Positions 1 through 3,828 of a stretch of 6,722 nucleotides of DNA are shown here, piece after piece (position 1 is the first letter of the stretch; each line of letters opens with the position of its first letter). The stretch is from Candidatus Yanofskybacteria bacterium RIFCSPHIGHO2_01_FULL_44_22 (GTDB taxonomy: Bacteria; Patescibacteriota; Minisyncoccia; 2-02-FULL-40-12; GWA2-44-9). A program made the translations under genes and the position numbers. The notes beneath the pieces are model-generated. The model was not told the origin of the DNA. It did no database searches and saw nothing but the letters and a program-made list of their open reading frames with translations. The stretch spans positions 1-6,722 of the forward strand of contig MGJJ01000016.1 of NCBI GenBank assembly GCA_001794205.1. Direction: 5' to 3'.

Positions 1-184
1 CGTCAATCAAGACCTGATTGCCATTCGGCGCTTCAATAAACATCGCGTCTCCCTGTCCCACATCAAGAAAATACACCTTGAGCAGTCCGTCTTTCTGGGA
101 AGCGGTGGAATAAGTCGTCCACGCAAAAATAGAAAGACAGAGAAAAACCACGAGATGAATAATTGAAAATCGTTTAAACAACAT
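1..184 (-). CDS. MBL-fold ComEC C-terminal-like hydrolase, N-terminal part (runs off window)
   Basis: The 61 visible codons begin at the ATG at 184 and run off the left edge. Residues about 6-22 form a hydrophobic signal or anchor segment, so the catalytic part is probably extracytoplasmic. After a short linker comes VYFLDVGQGDAMFIEAPNG followed by QVLID. This is the opening strand and DVGQGD motif of the metallo-beta-lactamase domain that forms the C-terminus of full-length ComEC/Rec2. The metal-binding HxHxDH motif would lie outside the window. The gene follows the ComEC membrane subunit on the same strand after 47 bp, so the pair is probably a split ComEC in which this chain is the candidate nuclease for the non-transported DNA strand. 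That role is inferred from the family. No Shine-Dalgarno is visible. An extended -10 sits 6 nt before the ATG. A stand-alone MBL hydrolase with another role is possible. Confidence 0.85.
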   Translation of the reverse strand, partial: MLFKRFSIIHLVVFLCLSIFAWTTYSTASQKDGLLKVYFLDVGQGDAMFIEAPNGNQVLID

Positions 185-190
185 CAAAGT

Positions 191-199
191 TTAATATCA
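191..199 (-). promoter_or_regulatory. Extended -10 for a leaderless MBL-fold gene transcript
   Basis: On the minus strand TGaTATTAA is followed by exactly 6 nt and then the ATG. Transcription would therefore start at or next to the A of the start codon. No good -35 is visible. The same geometry precedes comEC and the gene at 2560, which supports the call. A separate promoter would let this gene be expressed independently of comEC. Confidence 0.5.
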
Positions 200-231
200 T
201 AAAAATTGGCAAAAAGAAACCTGAAATTTTG

Positions 232-1860
232 TCAAATTTTACCGATTATTTTTCTCCTCATCCGCCACAATCCGAAAAACAATATCGGATAAATTATGAT
301 AAGCGCCACCCGGGTGAAAGAAACCGCCACCGAAGCAAACGGCAGAGACGCGAAAAATTCTATAATTTTAATTTGATACGCCGTAATCGCCCAAGCCGCG
401 AAACCGACAAGGCGGCCGAGAGGAACAAAAATTATCCCCGCTAAACCCGACAAAAATCCGAGCAGCATCGCCGCGGGAACAAAAGGCAAAACTAAAACAT
501 TGGCAACAACCGACACCAAAGACAAATTTTTAAAATAATAGATGAGCAACGGGAATACAAAAAATTGCGCCGACAAGGTCATCAAAATAATTTCTTTCAA
601 ACTCTTAACAAATTCTCCAAGCTGGCCGGCAATTTTTGAAATTTTTTCCGTTTTATAATTTAACAGCGGATAAACATAAGCCAGCCCCAGCACCGCCATA
701 AATGACAGCTGAAAACCGACGTCAAAAGCTAAAATCATCGGGCTTAAAAATACCATTGCCGCGCCGGCGAGAACAATCGAATTTTTCGCGTCGGACAAGC
801 GCCCGTAGCCGGAAGCGAACAACAGCAAGAGCCCCATTATTGCCGCCCTCACCACCGAGGCCGAAGCGCCGGTCAAAACGGAAAACAAAATAATCAACCC
901 CGCCGAGAGCCAGAACGCTTTTCGCCTTTTAAAAAACCAAACCAGCGCCCACAGAACCGCTTCGGCGATTATGGTGATGTTATATCCGGAAACGGCGAGA
1001 ATATGCGAAGTGCCGGTTTTATTGAACGCCTCTTTCAGTTTGTCAGGGATTTCCTGCCGGCTTCCCAGTAAAATGCCGTTTATAAACGATGCGTTCGGCT
1101 CGGCCAGAGAACGACTCACCGCCAATTCAAATTTATCCTTAACGATAAATATTTTTTTATAAAAACCAAGCTTCATTTTCTCAAACAACCCCAATCCGGC
1201 GGTCTTGCTTGTTTTAATCTTCGGAAAAGACATCGTCGTTGCTACGCCCTCTTTCTTTAAATAATTTACATAATCAATCCCGTACGAAGCCGCGAGGGCT
1301 CGCAGCGTGCCTCTGCTTCGTACGGGATCAAAATTTTGCGGGGTCTTGAGCGCGCCGTTTATCTCCAAAAAATCTCCGTATTGATATTTCGGAAAAACAT
1401 TGGCGAAAATCTGGGTTCGTTCATCAACTTCAATAATTTTATCCGGCACGATAATTTGTTTCACCCTAAAAACAAACTGCGCCCTGCCGTTTTGATAAAC
1501 CGTCTCATCGTCAACATATCCTTTCAAAATAACCGCCACTCCCCTGCTTGCCTCACCCAAACCGTGGCGAAGCGGGCCGCCAGCCTCAATGTCGCTAAAT
1601 TGACTCAAAATATTTTTTGATAAACTGACATAATTAAACCTGACGATTCCCAGCGCAAAAACTAATAAAAGAGCTCCAGTCAAAATTCCGGCGCGGGAAA
1701 ATGTTTTGTGATATGCCGAAATGCCAATAATTCCGATACTTATAATTATTAAAACCAAAATAAAACTATATGAAACGGGCGCAAAAGACGCCATAAAAAT
1801 TCCTCCTGAAAAAGCCAACAACAGAAAAAATAAAATTTCAGATTTGTGCAAAACTTTCAT
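232..1860 (-). CDS. comEC: ComEC/Rec2-family DNA-uptake channel, membrane subunit lacking the MBL domain
   Basis: 542 residues. Three hydrophobic helices lie at about 9-75 (roughly 9-28, 31-48 and 57-76). An OB-like soluble N-terminal region (DUF4131 type) spans about 80-205. The polytopic Competence domain starts near 245. Its hallmark is FINGILLGSRQEIP followed by TGTSHILAVSGYNI (residues 259-294), with SVVRAAIMGLL at 335-345. At least six more membrane helices follow, to the C-terminus. Full-length ComEC is usually about 700-800 residues and ends in an MBL domain. Here that domain is absent and appears as the next gene downstream. The family forms the inner-membrane channel for single-stranded DNA uptake in natural transformation. 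Residues 178-195 are an 18-residue insertion encoded by a palindrome. Removing it restores the family-like string NFDYVNYLKKEGV. The reading frame is otherwise intact. The start is the ATG at 1860, with a well-placed extended -10 and no Shine-Dalgarno. Confidence 0.93.
   Translation of the reverse strand: MKVLHKSEILFFLLLAFSGGIFMASFAPVSYSFILVLIIISIGIIGISAYHKTFSRAGILTGALLLVFALGIVRFNYVSLSKNILSQFSDIEAGGPLRHGLGEASRGVAVILKGYVDDETVYQNGRAQFVFRVKQIIVPDKIIEVDERTQIFANVFPKYQYGDFLEINGALKTPQNFDPVRSRGTLRALAASYGIDYVNYLKKEGVATTMSFPKIKTSKTAGLGLFEKMKLGFYKKIFIVKDKFELAVSRSLAEPNASFINGILLGSRQEIPDKLKEAFNKTGTSHILAVSGYNITIIAEAVLWALVWFFKRRKAFWLSAGLIILFSVLTGASASVVRAAIMGLLLLFASGYGRLSDAKNSIVLAGAAMVFLSPMILAFDVGFQLSFMAVLGLAYVYPLLNYKTEKISKIAGQLGEFVKSLKEIILMTLSAQFFVFPLLIYYFKNLSLVSVVANVLVLPFVPAAMLLGFLSGLAGIIFVPLGRLVGFAAWAITAYQIKIIEFFASLPFASVAVSFTRVALIIIYPILFFGLWRMRRKIIGKI
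1276..1329. mobile_element. 54-bp palindromic element inserted in frame in comEC
   Basis: Perfect 14-bp arms lie at 1277-1290 (atcccgtacgaagc) and 1315-1328 (gcttcgtacgggat). The 24-nt middle contains a further 5-bp hairpin (1292-1296 with 1299-1303). The tetranucleotide atca flanks the unit on both sides, at 1273-1276 and 1327-1330. Excising 54 bp including one flank copy gives PQNFDYVNYLKKEGV, as expected for the ComEC N-terminal domain. The insert adds exactly 18 codons (residues 178-195) with no stop, and it is clearly more GC-rich than the gene around it. In-frame palindromic insertions in coding genes are known from Rickettsia (RPE elements). Homology to those is not claimed, only the same style. 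Confidence 0.8.
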
Positions 1861-1866
1861 GATGTA

Positions 1867-1895
1867 TAAATACCAAATAACAGGCTTTTATTCAA
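1867..1895 (-). promoter_or_regulatory. comEC promoter (leaderless)
   Basis: Read on the minus strand: -35 TTGAAT (1890-1895), a 17-bp spacer, then TGgTATTTA (1867-1875), followed by 6 nt and the comEC ATG. Transcription would start at the start codon. The -35 directly abuts the -35 of the divergent tRNA-Ile promoter. Confidence 0.6.
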
Positions 1896-1924
1896 TTTAC
1901 AAAACCTTTTTTATTTGATATTAT
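1896..1924 (+). promoter_or_regulatory. tRNA-Ile promoter
   Basis: -35 TTTACA (1896-1901), a 17-bp spacer that ends in an extended TGa, and -10 TATTAT (1919-1924). The predicted start is near 1931, about 5 nt before the mature tRNA 5' end. This is the best sigma70-like promoter in the window. It may also serve the gene at 2092, because no terminator is visible between them. Confidence 0.7.
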
Positions 1925-1935
1925 TTAAAAAAATT

Positions 1936-2007
1936 GCGGGCGTAGTTCAATGGTAGAACGCTGTCCTGATAAGACAGAGGTTCATGGTCCGATTCCATGC
2001 GCCCGCA
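1936..2007 (+). tRNA. tRNA-Ile(GAT)
   Basis: A complete 72-nt cloverleaf. The acceptor is gcgggcg with cgcccgc, the D stem gttc with gaac, the anticodon stem ctgtc with gacag, and the loop ctgataa gives GAT (1968-1970). The T stem is catgg with ccatg, and the discriminator is A2007. CCA is not encoded (acaa follows). The T loop reads tccgatt, so position 55 is C (1989) where U/pseudouridine is almost universal. It is transcribed from the promoter at 1896-1924. Confidence 0.92.
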
Positions 2008-2081
2008 CAAAACATCTTCCTCTTGATTTTCTCCCGTAATGGAGCAAACTGATTCTAAAAGCACCTTGTCGATAAAACGGC

Positions 2082-2086
2082 GGAGG
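2082..2086 (+). promoter_or_regulatory. Strong Shine-Dalgarno for the gene at 2092
   Basis: GGAGG lies 5 nt before the ATG at 2092. It fixes that start and contrasts with the SD-less starts of comEC, the MBL gene, the gene at 2560 and typA. It fits a transcript with a real leader, possibly read-through from tRNA-Ile. Confidence 0.75.
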
Positions 2087-2091
2087 CGATT

Positions 2092-2520
2092 ATGACTGGT
2101 CCGGTCTACGGCTTTTGGTTGTTTCTTTCCGAAAAAGAAATAGAAATTATTGATAATCTGGCTTTATGTTTCTGCAAACGGAAAGAAGACAAAGAACGGC
2201 TTCAGAAAATTGATACGGACCAAAGAATCAAAGAAGCGGTAATCAACGGCTTTTATTTCATTCAGCGCCTTCTTGAAAAAAACCCGGAACTTATCCAGAT
2301 ATGGAGAAATGAGGAAATCGGCCGGGACGGCATGATTTTAGTTTTTTTGGAAAACCCTGATGAGCTTGACCGCATAGCCGAATCCCTCGGAATACAGGAG
2401 CCTGACCCGATTCTCCGACGAGAAGAAGTGATAAACAACACCTTAAGGATATTAAAGGAAAAGTATGCGGCGCAACACCAGCGACTGCTCATTGAAGCCG
2501 GAGATAAAAAAGAAGCGTAA
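2092..2520 (+). CDS. Hypothetical charged helical protein
   Basis: 142 residues, not recognised. It has no signal peptide and no long membrane helix, so it is probably cytoplasmic. The N-terminus is mildly hydrophobic (PVYGFWLFLSEKE), with two close cysteines in LALCFCKRKED (residues 26 and 28). The rest is rich in E, K, R, I and L and looks mainly helical. A hydrophobic strand-like MILVFLENPDELDRIAE spans about 81-97, and a basic amphipathic helix spans about 113-134. There is a strong Shine-Dalgarno 5 nt upstream. The last codons (KKEA and the stop) lie inside the left arm and loop of an intrinsic terminator. No terminator separates it from tRNA-Ile, so co-transcription is possible. No function can be assigned. 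It is supported as a real gene by its RBS, terminator and good codon structure. Confidence 0.75.
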   Translation: MTGPVYGFWLFLSEKEIEIIDNLALCFCKRKEDKERLQKIDTDQRIKEAVINGFYFIQRLLEKNPELIQIWRNEEIGRDGMILVFLENPDELDRIAESLGIQEPDPILRREEVINNTLRILKEKYAAQHQRLLIEAGDKKEA

Positions 2521-2535
2521 GCGCTTCTTTTTTAT
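2504..2535 (+). terminator. Intrinsic terminator overlapping the stop codon of the gene at 2092
   Basis: Perfect 14-bp arms lie at 2504-2517 (ataaaaaagaagcg) and 2522-2535 (cgcttcttttttat), with a 4-nt loop taag that contains the stop codon. The stem carries a T-run on the 3' side and an A-run on the 5' side, so it could act on both strands. Confidence 0.8.
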
Positions 2536-2544
2536 TAGTTTTTG

Positions 2545-2553
2545 TGCTAAAAT
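2545..2553 (+). promoter_or_regulatory. Extended -10 for a leaderless gene at 2560
   Basis: TGcTAAAAT is followed by 6 nt and then the ATG at 2560, the same spacing as for comEC and the MBL gene. No clear -35 is visible. That position falls inside the terminator arm upstream. Confidence 0.55.
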
Positions 2554-2559
2554 AAAATT

Positions 2560-2997
2560 ATGGATGACCAGAAAATAGCCAGCCGATACAGAGTTGAATT
2601 ATCCTCGGTAAAAGACCTTCTTTTTCATTTTCTTCTGCTTTGGACGGCGATTTTGCTGGTTTTAAGCTGGCTGGATTTCCTGATTCCCGATTTTGAACTT
2701 CCCGATACTCTGGTAACAAGTTATCTGGTGTTTCTCGGCGTCTATATCATCCACAAGGAAACTTCCCGATGGACCGGCGTGAAACTAAACATCCGGCCCG
2801 GCGAATTGTTCGTTTACGTCTGGTGGATTTCATTGTTGGCCATGTCTCTGCTCGGCTCTTTTCTGCGCCTGGAAGTTTCTTCCCCGATAAGATTTTTAAG
2901 CTATGAGGTTTTGGGAGCGTTTCTTTTGAGCGAAATTTCCAAAAATCTCAACGCCTATCGAAGAGATAGAGTTGGCGGAAAAGAACAAGACAAATAA
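2560..2997 (+). CDS. Small hypothetical integral membrane protein
   Basis: 145 residues, not recognised. A short polar N-terminus is followed by predicted membrane segments at about 18-41 (LLFHFLLLWTAILLVLSWLD), 50-65, 82-103 (aromatic, FVYVWWISLLAMSLLGSFL) and a weaker one at 110-124. The C-terminal tail is basic and hydrophilic (AYRRDRVGGKEQDK) and, by the positive-inside rule, probably cytoplasmic. There is no signal-peptidase site and no catalytic motif. The start is the ATG at 2560, which has no Shine-Dalgarno but an extended -10 at leaderless spacing. The preceding gene ends in a terminator 25 nt upstream, so this is probably a separate transcription unit. No tRNA-type promoter is visible before tRNA-Ser downstream, so the unit may read through into the tRNAs. 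Confidence 0.75.
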   Translation: MDDQKIASRYRVELSSVKDLLFHFLLLWTAILLVLSWLDFLIPDFELPDTLVTSYLVFLGVYIIHKETSRWTGVKLNIRPGELFVYVWWISLLAMSLLGSFLRLEVSSPIRFLSYEVLGAFLLSEISKNLNAYRRDRVGGKEQDK

Positions 2998-3026
2998 TGC
3001 GATGAGGGGGAGGGTTGCGCCGAATT

Positions 3027-3054
3027 CCCGCACTTCAATCTTGTTGAATGCGGG
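3027..3054 (+). repeat. Hairpin between the membrane-protein gene and tRNA-Ser
   Basis: cccgca (3027-3032) pairs with tgcggg (3049-3054). After a one-base bulge, ttcaa (3034-3038) pairs with ttgaa (3044-3048). The loop is tcttg. No T-run follows, so it is a weak terminator candidate at best. It may instead be a processing or stabilising structure. Confidence 0.6.
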
Positions 3055-3080
3055 ACAAGGTCCAGACACCAGTCTTGAAT

Positions 3081-3190
3081 CCAGCCCTTGGCGGTGAGGT
3101 GTCCGAGTGGTTTAAGGAGACGGTCTTGAAAACCGTTGTACGGGAAACCGTACCGTGAGTTCGAATCTCACCCTCACCGCCAAGGGCTGG
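3081..3190 (+). repeat. 12-bp inverted repeat that extends the tRNA-Ser(TGA) acceptor stem
   Basis: ccagcccttggc (3081-3092) immediately precedes the tRNA, and gccaagggctgg (3179-3190) starts at its discriminator base. With the 7-bp acceptor stem this makes a continuous perfect 19-bp stem in the precursor. G73 and the encoded CCA are paired inside it. Confidence 0.85.
3093..3182 (+). tRNA. tRNA-Ser(TGA)
   Basis: A class II tRNA of 90 nt with encoded CCA. The acceptor is ggtgagg with cctcacc, G73 is at 3179 and CCA at 3180-3182. The anticodon stem acggt with accgt carries loop cttgaaa, giving TGA (3127-3129). The long variable arm is gtacgg-gaaa-ccgtac. The T arm is gtgag-ttcgaat-ctcac. Acceptor sequence and discriminator are identical to the second tRNA-Ser at 6572. 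No -10 is visible upstream, so it is probably transcribed from an upstream unit, together with the CAT tRNA 39 nt downstream. Confidence 0.95.
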
Positions 3191-3221
3191 GAGAGTCCCA
3201 CCCCCTCCCCGTCCAAATTTG

Positions 3222-3293
3222 GTCGGTGTAGCTCAGTGGTAGAGCACTGCCCTCATAAAGCAGTTGTCGCAGGTTCGATCCCTGCCACCGACA
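3222..3293 (+). tRNA. tRNA with CAT anticodon (elongator Met, or Ile2 after lysidine modification)
   Basis: A 72-nt cloverleaf. The acceptor is gtcggtg with caccgac, and the D stem gctc with gagc. The anticodon loop ctcataa gives CAT (3254-3256). The T arm is gcagg-ttcgatc-cctgc and the discriminator is A3293. CCA is not encoded. The anticodon stem ctgcc/agcag has a C31-A39 mismatch next to the loop. It is not the initiator, because its first acceptor pair is a normal G-C. Sequence alone does not separate elongator Met from tRNA-Ile2(CAU). It is probably co-transcribed with tRNA-Ser(TGA). Confidence 0.9.
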
Positions 3294-3297
3294 CTTG

Positions 3298-3337
3298 ATA
3301 AAACACCAAACCCACTTCTGCGGGTTTTGTGTTTTAT
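3298..3337 (+). terminator. Intrinsic terminator after the Ser/CAT tRNA unit
   Basis: ataaaacaccaaaccc (3298-3313) pairs with gggttttgtgttttat (3322-3337) with a single mismatch around a small loop. The 3' arm is T-rich. It begins 5 nt after the tRNA. The A-rich 5' arm means it could also act on the other strand. Confidence 0.75.
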
Positions 3338-3447
3338 CCGGTGAAGCAAATCAAACTGCTTGATTTGCGCGAGGGATCGAATACCGGAACGATGCGATTT
3401 TCGCATATCGTGTTTAACGATGTTCGACATCGTTAAACACGATATGC
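3338..3447. repeat. Structured intergenic element, copy A (hairpin-linker-hairpin)
   Basis: This fills most of the gap between the CAT tRNA terminator and tRNA-fMet. In order: a ccggtgaa lead-in; hairpin 1 with 9-bp arms gcaaatcaa (3346-3354) and ttgatttgc (3360-3368) and a 5-nt loop; a 26-nt linker (3369-3394) ending in ccggaacgatg; hairpin 2, atgcga-ttt-tcgcat (3392-3406); and hairpin 3, a perfect 21-bp stem with loop tcg (3403-3423 with 3427-3447). Hairpins 2 and 3 share bases 3403-3406 and cannot form fully together. No open frame of convincing quality lies here. Copy B at 3631-3716 has the same architecture. Confidence 0.75.
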
Positions 3448-3457
3448 CGCTAAATTA

Positions 3458-3495
3458 TTGCCTTAATGTTTATTAGTATGTTATGCTTCTATTAA
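3458..3495 (+). promoter_or_regulatory. Candidate tRNA-fMet promoter
   Basis: Two readings are possible. One is TTGCCT (3458-3463), an 18-bp spacer and TATGCT (3482-3487), starting near 3494. The other is a -10 TATTAA at 3490-3495 with no good -35. Both place the start just before the tRNA at 3503. Sequence alone does not decide between them. Confidence 0.4.
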
Positions 3496-3502
3496 AAGTA
3501 AT

Positions 3503-3576
3503 CGCGGGGTAGAGCAGTCTGGCAGCTCGCAAGGCTCATAACCTTGAGGTCGTGGGTTCGAATCCCACCCCCGCAA
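3503..3576 (+). tRNA. Initiator tRNA-fMet(CAT)
   Basis: 74 nt without CCA (cta follows). Initiator hallmarks are present: the C1-A72 mismatch (acceptor cgcgggg with ccccgca), A73, the A11-T24 pair in the D stem gagc/gctc, and loop ctcataa with CAT at 3537-3539. The T arm is gtggg-ttcgaat-cccac. The anticodon stem is caagg/ccttg. Only two of the three classical G-C pairs are therefore present, and pair 29-41 is A-T (3532 with 3544). The last 20 nt, from the T loop to one base past A73, are repeated at 3766-3785. Confidence 0.95.
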
Positions 3577-3581
3577 CTACA

Positions 3582-3621
3582 GAAAATGAAAAGGTCCTTA
3601 CAAGGGGGCTTTTTCATTTTC
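3582..3621 (+). terminator. Possible terminator hairpin just after tRNA-fMet
   Basis: gaaaatgaaaaggtcct (from 3582) folds back on the T-rich sequence ending at 3621 (gggggctttttcattttc). There are 11 outer A/T-rich pairs, then G-T wobbles and G-C pairs. It lacks a clean downstream T-run, so its strength is uncertain. A better terminator stands at 3790-3821. Confidence 0.5.
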
Positions 3622-3630
3622 CACTTGATT

Positions 3631-3716
3631 GCGGAGGAGGCGAATGCCATTGAGGCATTCGCGTTGGGATGAGAATGCCGGAACGATGTTGAAAATCGCA
3701 ATCGGCGATTTTCAAC
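3631..3716. repeat. Structured intergenic element, copy B
   Basis: The lead-in is gcggaggag. Hairpin 1 has 9-bp arms gcgaatgcc (3640-3648) and ggcattcgc (3654-3662) around a 5-nt loop. A 26-nt linker (3663-3688) ends in ccggaacgatg. Hairpin 2 has 12-bp arms gttgaaaatcgc (3688-3699) and gcgattttcaac (3705-3716) around a 5-nt loop. Arm, loop and linker lengths of the first part match copy A exactly. The stem bases differ but still pair. The linkers are identical at 18 of 26 positions, including the final 11. Confidence 0.75.
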
Positions 3717-3765
3717 CGTGAGGCGGGACTGCGGAAAAATTTTCGGAAGAAAATTTTATCTGTAG

Positions 3766-3785
3766 TCGAATCCCACCCCCGCAAC
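3766..3785 (+). repeat. Second copy of the tRNA-fMet 3' terminal 20 nt
   Basis: This is an exact copy of 3558-3577. The sequence before it (3717-3765) does not fold into the rest of a tRNA, so it is a fragment or attachment-site-like repeat and not a second tRNA gene. Confidence 0.9.
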
Positions 3786-3789
3786 ATTC

Positions 3790-3821
3790 AACAAAAACTG
3801 CCGATATCGGCAGTTTTTGTT
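3790..3821. terminator. Bidirectional terminator between the tRNA cluster and typA
   Basis: A perfect 32-bp palindrome with GC core ctgccgatatcggcag, flanked by A5 and T5 runs plus further Ts on the + side. It ends 7 nt before the typA stop codon, so it can terminate both the tRNA transcript (+) and typA (-). Confidence 0.85.
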
Positions 3822-3828
3822 TTTATCC

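Larger units (their letters stand above)
3578..3785 (+). mobile_element. 208-bp putative non-autonomous insertion in the tRNA-fMet 3' end
   Basis: The 20 nt tcgaatcccacccccgcaac occur at 3558-3577 (the tRNA-fMet 3' end) and again at 3766-3785, with different flanks on both sides. The 188 bp between them hold only hairpins: 3582-3621, 3640-3662, 3688-3716 and 3736-3757. There is no integrase or other gene. The strong palindromic terminator at 3790-3821 directly follows the second copy and would be the natural tRNA terminator if the unit were removed. This is the pattern left by integration into a tRNA 3' end with an att-like repeat. A local duplication or a decayed second tRNA-fMet could give the same picture. 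Confidence 0.55.

Noticed and set aside
229..1918. Several + strand open frames inside comEC
   Set aside because: They are shadows of an intact, recognisable membrane protein on the other strand and have no RBS.
3093..3182. Possible selenocysteine tRNA because of the 90-nt length
   Set aside because: The anticodon is TGA (serine), not TCA, and the acceptor is 7 bp as in normal tRNA-Ser. The extra pairing lies outside the mature tRNA.
3233..3430. Minus-strand open frame across the CAT tRNA
   Set aside because: It contains the GGRDRTCDNCFM-type peptide that arises when a tRNA gene is read antisense. It has no RBS and ends inside structured element A.
3492..3701. Minus-strand open frame across tRNA-fMet
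   Set aside because: The GGGIRTHDLKVMS peptide is the antisense reading of the tRNA, and the remainder is hairpin sequence.
3717..3785. A second complete tRNA-fMet upstream of the repeated 3' end
   Set aside because: No acceptor 5' strand, D arm or anticodon arm can be found before the 20-nt copy, and the preceding bases form an AT-rich hairpin.
3338..3785. CRISPR-like array in the tRNA cluster
   Set aside because: Only two copies exist, the spacing is about 290 bp, the hairpin sequences vary and no regular spacers are present.
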